Counted from the first letter of the stretch, positions 17,213 to 26,722 are shown. The stretch is 64,000 nucleotides of DNA from Verrucomicrobiota bacterium (GCA_016716505.1 JADJWF010000002.1:372001-436000); one strand, 5' to 3'. The notes: a model not told the origin generated them from the sequence alone. Program-made: numbers and translations.

Positions 17213-19282
17213 ATGCGGCACTTCCGGGCGATCCCTCCCTCAGAACAACGTGGCGGACCGGTGACCGCTGAAGCGGCGCGGCGGCACTCGGAGTGGAGGG
17301 CGTGTTTGCTGATGGGACTGTTGACGGCAGCTTCGGCTTCGGCCGCGTCGCCATTGACCTGGCTTTGGTCCAACCCGCTCCCGTCCGGCAACAACCTCTA
17401 CGACCTGGCCACCACCAACGCTCTTACCGTTGTCGTGGGGGATCGCGGTCAGGTGTACACGAGCGTGAACGACGAACTCTGGGTTCCGCGCGAACTGGCC
17501 ACGGCCAAGGCCGCCCGCGCCGTGACCTTCCTCGGTTCCCGGACCCTCGTCACTGGCGAAGCGGGTCTGGCCGCCTACGCGGATACAGCGGCCTTACAGG
17601 AATCGGCTCTCACCCCCCTGACGGTGGTGGACCTGGGCACGTCGGACTGGCTGGAAGCGGTCGCCACCGGCAACTCACGGGCAGTCGCCGTCGGCGACAA
17701 CGGCGCCGTGTACACCACGCCGGACGGGATCGCTTGGACCCGCCGACCCCAAAGCTTCAGCACCTGGCTCCGCGGCGTGGCTTTCGGTATCGGCCTGTTC
17801 GTCGCGGTTGGGGACGCCGGCTTCCTCGCTACCAGCCCTGACGGCGTCGCCTGGCAAAGGCGGTCCACCGGCACCACGGTGGATCTCAACCGCGTGGCGT
17901 GGCTGGGCGACCGGTTCATCGTCGTCGGTAATTCCGGACGCATCCTCACCTCGAACAACGGGACGACCTGGAGCGCGATCACCGGCTCAGGTGCCACGGG
18001 TGACCTCTTCTGTGTCGCCGGAACCGGCACGATGTACATCGTCGGCGGCGCGAACGAACTCCGCATGCGCCGCTCGACGGGATGGTCCGACCAGCTCGGG
18101 TTGCCCGGCACCTTCTTTCCCGCGCCCCGCTGGACCTACTACTCCGCGTGCTTCGATGGGGCCTCATTTCTCGTCGGTGGCCCGAGCGGGATGCTGGTCA
18201 GCGGCTTTTACACGAATCTCGTTGGCACGGTATGGACCTCGATTTCCGATTCCCTTCGCCCGTGGCTTTGGGACGCAACGCGCCTGCCGACGGGCAGCTA
18301 TGTCGCCGTGGGGGACTACGGTTCCATCCTGACCAGCGACCACGGCACGCGGTGGGAACTGGAACTACCGCCCCCAACAGCCACCAACGCGGTCTTGCTG
18401 GGCGTCGCGGCGAACGACCAGCGCATCGTGGCCGTGGGAACCGCCGGAACCGTCCTGACCAGCACCAACGGCGTCGTCTGGAACGCCGTCACGCCCGCAC
18501 CAACAACGGCCGACCTACAGGGCATCGCGACGTGGGCCGGCGGATTCGTGGCCACCGGCGGAGCGGGCACCGTACTGACCAGTCCCGACGGCTTGAACTG
18601 GACGCCGCGTCCTCCGGCGGGAAGCCGCTTCTTGTCCGGCGTTGCGGCCCACACCTCCGGACTCGTCGCCGTTGGCGACCGGGGAACGCTGCTTACCTCC
18701 AGCGACGCCGTCACATGGACCGCCCTCACGTCCGGCACCACCAACTGGTTATCTCGGGTCCGAAATCTCCGTGGAACCTTGGTCGTTGTTGGCGAGAACG
18801 GCGCGCTCCTGACGAGCGCTGACGGGCAGACGTGGGTCCCGCGAGCCACCGGCGTGACCGACTGGCTCAACGACGTGGCCTGGTTTGATGGCCGGTTTTA
18901 CGCGGTGGGCACCCGGGGCACGGTGATTTCCAGCGCGGACCTTGTGACTTGGGAACCGGAACCGGGCATCACCCAGAAATCGCTCTACGCCCTGGTCGCC
19001 GCGGAAAAGCAGATGGTCGCCGCCGGCATTGAGGGCATCATCTTGCGCGCCCAACGAGGCGACCTGGTGATCCCACAGTACGAACATGCGAACGGCACCA
19101 ACCGGTTTCGGCTTACCACCAAACCGGGCCGGCGCGTGCGCCTTGACCGCTCGTCGGACCTGAGCGAGTTCAGCAACCTCGCCGAGATCCAGTCCTTGGA
19201 CAATACCGGCGAGATCGCCCATCAGTCGGCGACCAACCAACCGCCCAGCCGGGAATTCTACCGGGCAGCCATCCTGCCCTAA
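17213..19282 (+). CDS. Secreted YCF48/BNR-like beta-propeller protein
   Basis: A 689-aa protein with a signal peptide around 'LLMGLLTAASASAASP'. The body is a series of at least ten ~45-residue repeats of the type 'VAVGDNGAVYTTPDGIAWT'. Examples are 'VAVGTAGTVLTSTNGVVW', 'VAVGDRGTLLTSSDAVTW' and 'VVVGENGALLTSADGQTW'. This pattern is typical of YCF48-like or BNR/sialidase-type propellers. The C-terminal ~70 residues form another small beta module ending 'PPSREFYRAAILP', like other exported proteins here. It starts 3 nt after the DUF1080 stop. No sialidase catalytic Arg triad was identified, so an enzymatic role is not claimed; binding or surface display is more likely. Confidence 0.8.
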   Translation: MRHFRAIPPSEQRGGPVTAEAARRHSEWRACLLMGLLTAASASAASPLTWLWSNPLPSGNNLYDLATTNALTVVVGDRGQVYTSVNDELWVPRELATAKAARAVTFLGSRTLVTGEAGLAAYADTAALQESALTPLTVVDLGTSDWLEAVATGNSRAVAVGDNGAVYTTPDGIAWTRRPQSFSTWLRGVAFGIGLFVAVGDAGFLATSPDGVAWQRRSTGTTVDLNRVAWLGDRFIVVGNSGRILTSNNGTTWSAITGSGATGDLFCVAGTGTMYIVGGANELRMRRSTGWSDQLGLPGTFFPAPRWTYYSACFDGASFLVGGPSGMLVSGFYTNLVGTVWTSISDSLRPWLWDATRLPTGSYVAVGDYGSILTSDHGTRWELELPPPTATNAVLLGVAANDQRIVAVGTAGTVLTSTNGVVWNAVTPAPTTADLQGIATWAGGFVATGGAGTVLTSPDGLNWTPRPPAGSRFLSGVAAHTSGLVAVGDRGTLLTSSDAVTWTALTSGTTNWLSRVRNLRGTLVVVGENGALLTSADGQTWVPRATGVTDWLNDVAWFDGRFYAVGTRGTVISSADLVTWEPEPGITQKSLYALVAAEKQMVAAGIEGIILRAQRGDLVIPQYEHANGTNRFRLTTKPGRRVRLDRSSDLSEFSNLAEIQSLDNTGEIAHQSATNQPPSREFYRAAILP

Positions 19283-19294
19283 GGGCGAGTCCGG

Positions 19295-19696
19295 TCAGCT
19301 CCGCCAGTCGAAGGCCTTGCGCTTGAGCGCGTACACGTAGCCGACCAACAGCACGCCCAAGAACGACAACATCGCGAAGAAGATCACGTTCGCGGTGGCT
19401 GGCTGCGCCAGCAACTCGCGGTACACCACCGCCCACGGGTAGAGAAACACCACCTCGATGTCGAACAGGATGAAGAGCATCGCCACGAGGTAGAACTTCA
19501 CCGACAGCCGTGCCCCGCCGCGCCCCACCGGGATCATCCCGCACTCGTACGCTGTGTCCTTGATCTTCGACCGCCGGCCGCGCTGCCCGAGGAGCACCGA
19601 CCCCAAAAGCATCCCGCCGGTGATCAACACCGCCAGCAGGAAGAGCATCACAACCGGCACGTACTGGCCGATCTCGGAATGGCTTTGCGCATCCAC
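19295..19696 (-). CDS. nuoA: NADH-quinone oxidoreductase subunit A
   Basis: A 133-aa membrane subunit of respiratory complex I with three hydrophobic helices. The signature loop 'TAYECGMIPVG' and the second helix 'FYLVAMLFILFDIEVVFLYP', with its conserved acidic residues, are unmistakable. NuoA sits at the membrane-peripheral junction near the quinone site together with NuoH and NuoJ. It ends 12 nt from the end of the convergent propeller gene. No nuoB, C or D is adjacent: the sequence upstream is intergenic and then the palindrome array. The rest of complex I must be encoded elsewhere. Confidence 0.95.
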   Translation of the reverse strand: MDAQSHSEIGQYVPVVMLFLLAVLITGGMLLGSVLLGQRGRRSKIKDTAYECGMIPVGRGGARLSVKFYLVAMLFILFDIEVVFLYPWAVVYRELLAQPATANVIFFAMLSFLGVLLVGYVYALKRKAFDWRS

Positions 19697-20129
19697 GGAC
19701 CGAGCCTAAGCCGCCACGCCGTGACCGGGAAGCCAATTTGGTCGGGAACACATGGAGCGACCTGACTCCCGGAATCCCGCCGAACCCAACCCACGCCAAC
19801 GCGGAAGCTCGTGATCAACTCTACGACAGCCTGCGCTTGGGCAGCCCCCAGAACGATTTGCCGCTCGCTCAGCCGTGGGCCGCCTCACCGCTCGCCGGCG
19901 CCGATCAAATCTCCGCCGAACAGAAACGGGTCAGTCCCACACAATAACAGAATCGGCTGATGTGATCGGTCGCCCTAGTGCCGCCGGCACGTCCGGCAAG
20001 ACGGCTCCCAGCGCAGCGAAGGCACGCCCACTCTGCTCAAGGACGACGCCTCGGGCCAGGCGGGCAGCGAAGTGTGGCTGCGGTTTACCGGGTGCGTGGT
20101 GCCGGCGGCGGGCGGGCGTTCTCAACGGC
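19697..20129. other. Intergenic region without a convincing gene
   Basis: About 430 bp between nuoA and the tandem array. A 69-codon frame at 19738-19947 starts with TTG and has no recognisable domain; I do not call it a gene. Around 20000-20100 a frame reads 'LLKDDASGQAGSEVWLRF', which has protein-like composition but no start or continuation, and may be a remnant of a decayed gene. The nuoA promoter should lie just above 19696, but I could not pick out a clear -10/-35 pair. Confidence 0.4.
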
Positions 20130-22110
20130 GCGCGGACCTTCAGGTCCGCGGCCGGGCCCGCACTCTAACGCTTGAGCCGGCCGGTCGTGACGACTTGCAA
20201 ACTAGCCCGTCCCAACTCCCGGATCGGACCTACCACCGACCTCTCGGTCGGCAACGGGGCCGACAAGAATGTCGGCGCTACGAGTGGCCGGCGCCTTGCG
20301 CCGGCTTCGCGCCCCTGACCAACAACGCCCTCACTCGCGTGCCGTTCAGCTTGGGCAACGGCACCGACCGCCAACTGACCAACTACGCCCAGAAAAGCCT
20401 CTTCTGGGCCTTCCCAATGACAACTTCGGGCGGTCTGGCACCAGCAATTGGCCGCTCACGCCTACAGCCGCGGACGTAAACGTCCGCGCTCCAAGCGCAA
20501 GCCGGCCGCTTTCAGCGGGGCGCGGACCTTCAGGTCCGCGGCCAAGCCCGCACTCGAATGCTCTGGCCGGCCGGTCGTGACCACTTGCAAACTACCCCGC
20601 CCCAACTCCCGGGTCGGAACTACCGCCGACCTCCCGTTCGGCTCCGGGGCCGGCTGGAAAGCCGGCGCTACCAGTGGCCGGCGCCTACCGCCCGCGTCGT
20701 GGCCCGGAGCAACAACGTTGTGGACCGCGTTCCCTTCAGCCTGGGCAACGGCTCGGACACCACCCTGACCAAGGACGCCCAGAAAAGCCTCTTCCGGGCC
20801 TTCCCGGTGACGCCTTCGGGCGGTCTGGCACCAGCAATTCGCCGCTCACGCCTACAGCCGCGGACGTAAACGTCCGCGCCCCCTGCGGCAGTCATGCGGC
20901 CTGAGCGGGGCGCGGACGTTTACGTCCGCGGCTGAGCCCGCACTCGAACGCTTGAGCCGTCCGGTCGTGACCAACTGCGAACTACCCCGCCCCAACTCCC
21001 GGGTCGGACCTACCACCGACCTCCCGGTCGGGACGGAGGCCGACAAGAATGTCGGCGCTACGAGCGGCCGGCGCCTTGCGCCGGCTTCGCGCCCCTGACC
21101 AACAATGTTGTGGACCGAGTGCCGTTCAGCTTGAGTAACGGTTCGGACACGACCCTGACCACCTACGGCCGCAACAACCTTTTCCTGAGCCGCCCCCGCT
21201 GGCGACTTCAGGAGGTCTGGCACCAGTAATTCGCCGTTCCTGCCTATGGGCCGCGGACGTAAACGTCCGCGCCCCGAGCGCAAGTCGGGTCTCCGGTGCG
21301 CCGACCTTCAGGTCCGCGGCCGAGCCCGCACTCGAATGCTTGGGCCGGCCGGTCGTGACCACTTGCAAACCACCTCGCCCCAACTCCCGGGTCGGACCTA
21401 CCGCCGACATCCCGGTCGGCAACGGGGCCGGCTGGAAAGCCGGCGCTACGAACGGCCGGCGCCTTGCGCCGGCTTCGTGCCCCTGACCAACAACGTTGTG
21501 GACCGCGTGCCGTTCAGCTTGAGTAACGGTTCGGACACCACCCTGACCAAGGACGCCCGCAACACTCGCTTCCGGGGCCTTCCCGGCTGGCGACTTCAGG
21601 AGGTCTGGCACCAGCAATTGGGCGCACCAGCCTGTGGCCGCGGACGTGAACGTCCGCGCCCCGAGCGCAAGCCGAGCGCTTTCTCCGGAGCGCGGACCTG
21701 AAGGTCCGCGGCCAAGCCCGCACTCGAATGCTCTGGCCGGCCGGTCGTGACCAACTGCGAACTACCCCGCCCAAACTACCGGATCCGACGTACCGCCGAC
21801 CTCCCGGTCGGGACGGAGGCCGACAAGAATGTCGGCACTACGAGCGGCCGGCGCCTTGCGCCGGCTTCGTGCCCCTGACCAACAATGTTGTGGACCGAGT
21901 GCCGTTCAGCTTGAGTAACGGTTCGGACACGACCCTGACCACCTACGGCCGCAACAACCTTTTCCTGAGCCGCCCCCGCTGGCGACTTCAGGAGGTCTGG
22001 CACCAGCAATTGGGCGCACCTGCCTATGGGCCGCGGACGTGAACGTCCGCGCCCCGAGCGTCAGCCTTCGGCCACGTCAGCCCGTTGCCGCGGACCTGAA
22101 GGTCCGCGCC
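20130..22110. repeat. Tandem array of five ~390-bp units made of mixed palindromes
   Basis: The landmark GCCCGCACTC recurs at 20156, 20546, 20936, 21324 and 21716, giving periods of 390, 390, 388 and 392 bp. Each unit carries, in order, a CCGACC/GGTCGG hairpin, a variable hairpin followed by GCTAC, a GCCGGCGC/GCGCCGGC hairpin, a ~170-bp conserved non-palindromic block, then GCGGACGT/ACGTCCGC and GCGGACCT/AGGTCCGC hairpins. The variable hairpin alternates between two stems: GCCGAC/GTCGGC in units 1, 3 and 5, and GCCGGCT/AGCCGGC in units 2 and 4. Some palindromes occur in both orientations (loop TC versus GA, AA versus TT). No credible gene lies inside. The elements resemble REP/BIME sequences; no REP-associated transposase is seen in the window. 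Confidence 0.85.
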
Positions 22111-22387
22111 CCAAGCGTCAGCCGTTGGTCGCGCCGTCTGCCTGCTGCGGACGGCGACGCCCGCCCTGCCCTCCCCCGGACGAGGCGAGCCGCCGAACCA
22201 ATCAGGCAGAGCCGGACTGGGAGCCTTCCGCCGGCGAGGCCCTCGCGAACCGGTCAAGCACGGCCATGATTGTCCGCGATTGAGTCCAGTCGGCATTCGC
22301 GCGGCAATGAAACTACCGGCTCCGGTTTCGCGGAGCACTCGGGACTGCTGGGTCGCGACGTTCCGGCGTCCCGATCAACCCTTGGCG

Positions 22388-22459
22388 TTACCTTTTCTTC
22401 GCCGTCTTGACGGTCGAGGGCGCTTTCGCCCGTCGCTTCGTGTCTTTCCTCTGATTCAT
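22388..22459 (-). CDS. Possible 23-residue Lys/Arg-rich peptide
   Basis: A tiny frame runs from an ATG at 22457-22459 to a TAA, about 27 bp beyond the stop of the Tat oxidoreductase on the same strand. It encodes a strongly basic peptide (begins 'MNQRKDTKRR', ends 'KTAKKR') with no acidic residue except one Asp. Composition resembles small nucleic-acid-binding tails, but there is no clear ribosome-binding site, and a frame this short can arise by chance. Confidence 0.2.
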   Translation of the reverse strand: MNQRKDTKRRAKAPSTVKTAKKR

Positions 22460-22486
22460 GGTCCGTGTCACTGCCGGGATACGGTT

Positions 22487-23773
22487 TCAGACGATTTCCT
22501 CGCGCGCGGCGTCCCAGCGCACCATGCGCCGCTGCTGCTGCGCTTCGAGCGACATGAGGAACGTGGCGGTCTCGATGAACGCCTCGTCGGTCGAGCATTT
22601 CGGCGTCCCACGGGTGCGAATGCAGTTCAGCCAATCCACGACGTGATTAGGCTGCGCGGGCGTCTTGCCACGTTCGTAGCCTTGGGGCAGGCCGGGGTTT
22701 CGGTTGTGGCCGGCGGGGATGAGTTCAAAGGTCGTCACGTCATGGGCAATGGAGTCGAACCGGAGCGTGGCGTCGCGCCCACAGATCGTCACCGGCTGGT
22801 TGTCGGTGGTGTTCATGCTGCCCTCAAACGTGACCGTGCGTCCCAGCTTTTCGAACTGGTAGGTGGCTACCCAGGTGTCAGGCACCTCGCGGTCGTCGCG
22901 CAGCAAGGCGATCTGGCCGGAGCAGATGCAGGTGTCCGGGATGCCGTGGCCGAGAAGGTATTGCACGAAATCCATCTCGTGCGAAAGGAGATCGCCAGCG
23001 TAACCGGTACCGTAGGCGTAGTAACAGCGCCAGTGCCAGAAGTGCCGCTCGTTCCAGGGAATCTTCGGGGCCGGACCGAGCCAGAGGTCCCAGTTCACTT
23101 CCCTCCGCACTTGCTCCGGCTCCGGCCGTTGCCATTGATCGTAGTAGCCGTACCAGCGCCAGTTGGGACGGTCGGGGGGTGTGGATTTGAAGCGCCCGGT
23201 CCGCACCAGCGTGATCGGGCCAAGGAGGCCTTGGGTGATCAATTCCTTCGCCTGCAACGCACAGGTGGCCTGGCGGGCCTGGTGGCCGAGTTGAAACACC
23301 ACCCGGCTCTGCTTGAGCGCGTCGCGCATGAGCTTGGCCTCCGCGAGGGTGCGGGAAAACCCCTTCTCGCAGTAGATGTCTTTGCCGGCTCTGGCGGCGT
23401 CCAGAACCATCTGGCAATGCCAGTGATCCGGCGCAGCAATCACCACCGCGTCCACGGCCGGGTCGGCCAGCAATTCCCGATAGTCCACGTAGCGTCTCAC
23501 CGCGGGGTTCCGGCTGCGTTCGGCCGCTTTTTGCAGGTGTGGCTGATACACGTCGCAAACGGCGGTCACCTTCACTCCCGGCGCAACGACGACGGCATTG
23601 ATGAGGTCGCCGCCCCGCGTGCCGACGCCAATGCAGCCCACGCCGATGGTCTTGCCGGGCGACTCCGCGGCGAGGATGGCTGGCCCGCTCACCGACGCGG
23701 CGGCAACCGCTGTGGCGGCTTGGGCGGTGGAGCGCAGGAACTGGCGACGGTTCGGAAGGGTTCGGTCATTCAC
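22487..23773 (-). CDS. Gfo/Idh/MocA family oxidoreductase with Tat signal
   Basis: A 428-aa dehydrogenase with an N-terminal twin-arginine signal ('NRRQFLRSTAQAATAVAAAS') and predicted cleavage after 'AILAA', so it is exported folded with its NAD(P) cofactor. The Rossmann motif is 'IGVGCIGVGTRGGDLIN'; 'VIAAPDHWH' and 'DIYCEKGF' (the E-K-G/P site) match the periplasmic branch abundant in Verrucomicrobiota and Planctomycetota. In some members this branch oxidises a sugar C3 hydroxyl, giving the 3-keto-glycosides that DUF1080 proteins cleave. The DUF1080 gene at 16.5 kb could therefore be a functional partner, which is inference only. It is divergent from the serine dehydratase gene. Confidence 0.9.
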   Translation of the reverse strand: MNDRTLPNRRQFLRSTAQAATAVAAASVSGPAILAAESPGKTIGVGCIGVGTRGGDLINAVVVAPGVKVTAVCDVYQPHLQKAAERSRNPAVRRYVDYRELLADPAVDAVVIAAPDHWHCQMVLDAARAGKDIYCEKGFSRTLAEAKLMRDALKQSRVVFQLGHQARQATCALQAKELITQGLLGPITLVRTGRFKSTPPDRPNWRWYGYYDQWQRPEPEQVRREVNWDLWLGPAPKIPWNERHFWHWRCYYAYGTGYAGDLLSHEMDFVQYLLGHGIPDTCICSGQIALLRDDREVPDTWVATYQFEKLGRTVTFEGSMNTTDNQPVTICGRDATLRFDSIAHDVTTFELIPAGHNRNPGLPQGYERGKTPAQPNHVVDWLNCIRTRGTPKCSTDEAFIETATFLMSLEAQQQRRMVRWDAAREEIV

Positions 23774-24039
23774 GTTCTTCGCCTTTCGTTGATGTCACAG
23801 GAATTTCGGCCGGGTTCCAGAGCGCGCGATCATCGCGCGGCCGGAGCTTGGTCCCGCCTGCCGGCCTGGGTCCAGTGGAATAGCCAGCCAACCGAAGCGG
23901 GCTGGAGCCAACGGCCCGGTCGGCGCGGCCGGAGTCACGACCGGCGGGCGCGCGGCGCTTGCGATTCGGCCGGCGGCTGGGAGACTGTCGGGGTGTCCGC
24001 CTCACCAAAGGTCCAAAGCCCGACCGTAGAACTCCCGTC

Positions 24040-25629
24040 ATGCTAGTCAGCATCTTCAACGATGTCATCGGCCCGGTCATGCGGGGACCGTCGAGTTCGC
24101 ATTGCGCGGCCGCGCTACGGATCGGGCGCCTGGCACGTGATCTGGTGGGCGGCGAATTCGAGGAGGTGCTGGTCGAATTCGACCGGCAGGGCTCACTGCC
24201 GACAACGCACGCCAGCCAAGGCTCGGACATGGGCCTGTTCGGCGGCCTGCTGGGCTGGGACGCGGCGGATGAGCGGCTGCCGAACTCGCCGCAGGCGTTG
24301 CGCGAGGCCGGCGTCCGAGTCCACATCGAGGTCGTGGACGCGGGCGATCCGCATCCCAACACCTACCGCTTGTCCCTGCGCCGCGGGAGCGCGTCGCGGT
24401 TCGTGCGCGCCATCTCCACCGGCGGCGGGATGATGGAGGTCGTGAACGTGGACCACTTCGAGGTTTCGATCTGCGGCGATTGTTTCGAAACGCTGCTGTG
24501 GCTGGACGGCGACGGTCGCGAACTGGCGGGCTGGCTCGAAGCCGAGGCCGGCGCTGATGCCGTCCTGCTCCACGAAGCCGGAGGCCGTCAGTTGGTTGAG
24601 GTCAAGGGAACTGGGTTCGTTCCCGACGACCTGATCCATTCGTTGCCGGCGCGCTTCGCGATCCGCGAAGTGCGTCGCCTCCGCCCGGTGCTGCCGGTGC
24701 TCACCCGGCGCGGCACGCGCGTGCCGTTCACGAACTGCGCCGAAATGCTGCGCCACGACGCCGGGCGCGACACGCCCTTGTGGAAGCTGGCGGTCGAGTA
24801 CGAGATGGCGCGCGGCGGTTTGACCGAGACGGAGGTGGTGGCCCGGATGGAGGAGATCGTGCGCATCCTGCGCCGGTCCATTGCCCAAGGGGTCGCCGGC
24901 ACGCACTACGCGGACCGGGTGCTGGGGCATCAGAGCGGCCGGTTTGAGGCGTTGATGAAGGCCGGACGCCTGCTCGAAGGCGGAAGCCTCAACCGGATCG
25001 CGCTGTATGTCACGGCGCTCATGGAGGTCAAAAGCTCGCTGGGGGTGATTGTGGCGGCGCCCACCGCCGGAGCGTGCGCTGCGTTGCCGGGCGCGGTGAT
25101 TGCCGTTGCGGAAGCGCGGGACCTGGGCGATGCGGAGATGGCGAGGGCCCTGCTTGCCGCGGGTCTCATCGGCGTGTTCATCGCCACGCAATGGACGTTT
25201 GCGGCGGAGGTTGGCGGATGCCAGGCGGAAGGAGGTTCCGCCGCCTGCATGGCAGCAGCGGCCCTCGTGGATCTCGCCGGCGGCACGCTCGCGCAATCCG
25301 TGGCGGCCGCTTCGCTCGCGCTCCAAAGCATGTTGGGGCTGATCTGCGACCCGATCGCCAACCGCGTCGAAGCCCCCTGCCTGGGCAAGAACGTGATGGC
25401 TGCGAGTCACGCGCTCTCCTGCGCCAACATGGCGTTGGCGGACTTCGATCCGCTGATCCCATTGGACGAAGTGATCGAAGCGGCGCGACAGGTCTCCGGG
25501 CAGATGCCGCGCACACTGCGCTGCACCGCGCTCGGCGGGCTATCCATCACGCCGACCTCCCGGGCCATTGAGGCGAGGCTGGCCGCCGCAAACGCTGCCG
25601 GATGCACCCGCGCCTGTCGGGAGTGTTGA
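24040..25629 (+). CDS. sdaA: L-serine ammonia-lyase, iron-sulfur-dependent, single chain
   Basis: A 529-aa protein that deaminates L-serine to pyruvate and ammonia using a [4Fe-4S] cluster. The N-terminal beta domain opens 'SIFNDVIGPVMRGPSSSHCA' (the PSSSH motif) and continues 'DRQGSLPTTHASQGSDMGLF'. The C-terminal alpha domain has 'VAAPTAGACAALPGAV', 'EVGGCQAEGGSAACMAAAAL', 'LGLICDPIANRVEAPCLGKN' and 'FDPLIPLDEVIEA'; the Cys residues in these motifs are likely cluster ligands. Start: ATG at 24040; the longer frame from 23959 adds non-conserved sequence. It appears monocistronic. Confidence 0.92.
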   Translation: MLVSIFNDVIGPVMRGPSSSHCAAALRIGRLARDLVGGEFEEVLVEFDRQGSLPTTHASQGSDMGLFGGLLGWDAADERLPNSPQALREAGVRVHIEVVDAGDPHPNTYRLSLRRGSASRFVRAISTGGGMMEVVNVDHFEVSICGDCFETLLWLDGDGRELAGWLEAEAGADAVLLHEAGGRQLVEVKGTGFVPDDLIHSLPARFAIREVRRLRPVLPVLTRRGTRVPFTNCAEMLRHDAGRDTPLWKLAVEYEMARGGLTETEVVARMEEIVRILRRSIAQGVAGTHYADRVLGHQSGRFEALMKAGRLLEGGSLNRIALYVTALMEVKSSLGVIVAAPTAGACAALPGAVIAVAEARDLGDAEMARALLAAGLIGVFIATQWTFAAEVGGCQAEGGSAACMAAAALVDLAGGTLAQSVAAASLALQSMLGLICDPIANRVEAPCLGKNVMAASHALSCANMALADFDPLIPLDEVIEAARQVSGQMPRTLRCTALGGLSITPTSRAIEARLAAANAAGCTRACREC

Positions 25630-25702
25630 TCGGCCGCGCCTGACACGCTGGCAAATCGCCCGTGATCGCCAACGCCCGCCCGTGCCGGCGGCCGCGGGCG
25701 GC

Positions 25703-25933
25703 TCACTCCTCCGTGAGAGACAAGCGCCGGATCACGGCGCCGGAGCGACGATGGCGCACGACGAAGCCGCGACGGCCGCGGGAGGTTCCGGCTTCCTCGA
25801 TCCGGTAATCCGGACCGGTCTGCCATTCCAGTTCCTCCAACTGCCGCTCGAACTCGTCGCGGGTGATCAGCCCCATCGCCTCATCCCGGCAGAGGCGGCG
25901 GAGCTGCTCGGTCAGGTCGTCAAACGCGATCAT
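25703..25933 (-). CDS. Small conserved-looking hypothetical protein
   Basis: A 76-aa charged protein starting 'MIAFDDLTEQLRRLCRDEAM' (ATG at 25931-25933; the frame is open to 25981). The N-terminal half is predicted helical, with 'LITRDEFERQLEELEWQ' resembling short SHOCT-like helical motifs. The C-terminal half is basic and beta-like ('RRGFVVRHRRSGAVIRRLSL'). I recognise no family and no motif for catalysis. It lies convergent to the serine dehydratase. Codon use looks normal for the window, which is the main reason to keep it. Confidence 0.45.
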   Translation of the reverse strand: MIAFDDLTEQLRRLCRDEAMGLITRDEFERQLEELEWQTGPDYRIEEAGTSRGRRGFVVRHRRSGAVIRRLSLTEE

Positions 25934-26720
25934 GGCGTGGAAGAGGGCGGGCGATCCAGCCGGACCGCCCGCCCGGTGCATTACTCAACCGCGGAGGCGC
26001 GATACCAACCCATCTCTGTCGAAGAAAGCCGGAGAATGCCGGGGGGCGTCCAGCGCCGCCCCGAACGGAGGCCAATGAACAGCACCCGCCGGCGCGCGGT
26101 CTTCCCGGCGACCGGCCGGCCGCGGTGACCGGAGCCAGCCTCGGCGACGGTCGCGTGAATCGCTGCGTCATAACACGGCGGCAAACCTTGGTCGTTGTTG
26201 GCATTCGCATGAGACGCGCCGCGGCGCGCCCTCGAAACTAATCCGCTTGAGCCTGCACCGTAGCTGCGGCAAACGGGCGGCGAGCAGGTGAAATCCTCGC
26301 AACAAGCGGCCAGCCCCCCGGCGAACCGAATGTCGCGAGTTCGACACCGGAATTTTGCCGCGCTGGCGTTGTCGCCTCCCGCCACGAGCGGGCATACTCA
26401 GCGTGTGGAAAAGATTGCGTCCGCGTCCGCCGGGTACCTCCTTCGGGGCCGCCTGCTCAGCCGGGAGGATTTGGTCCTGCGCCTAATCCGGCGGGGTCTG
26501 ATCCCGTTTCTCTTCGCCGATTGCGGGTCGGATGAGCGCGCCCCGCAGACACCGTCCACACCGCGCCCGAGCGGGGGCGCCAAGCGACGCCAGCTTTCCG
26601 TGTCACATCCAGCCAGACCGAGAACGAGCACCTCCAATCCCGCCAACTCCTCCGCCGGTAAGTCCCACCATTGATTCTTCTCTCCGGACTCGGTTTGGTG
26701 GACAGCGCCCGAACGCACGA
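25934..26720. other. Intergenic region with no supported gene
   Basis: Nearly 800 bp in which I find no recognisable protein, tRNA or rRNA. Frames at 25981-26385 (minus) and 26288-26674 (plus) are open, but their translations are low-complexity and Arg/Pro/Ser-rich, as expected from shadow frames in G+C-rich DNA. The segment 26300-26400 is somewhat richer in A+T. A non-coding RNA cannot be excluded. Confidence 0.4.
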
Positions 26721-26722
26721 CG

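Noticed and set aside
14789..17221. 810-codon open frame on the minus strand
   Set aside because: Antisense to GH127 and DUF1080, both of which have clear family motifs; no recognisable feature of its own.
19738..19947. 69-codon plus-strand frame near the nuoA start
   Set aside because: TTG start, no domain, no upstream signal; composition alone is not enough.
20130..22110. CRISPR array
   Set aside because: The period is ~390 bp, with conserved sequence throughout the unit rather than short repeats with unique spacers.
25981..26385. 134-codon minus-strand frame upstream of the small hypothetical gene
   Set aside because: No ribosome-binding site, odd composition (clustered Cys, Arg and Ser) and no recognisable domain.
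25934..26720. tRNA, tmRNA or SRP RNA gene in the gap
   Set aside because: No T-loop or cloverleaf pattern, and none of the conserved SRP or tmRNA sequence, was found by eye.
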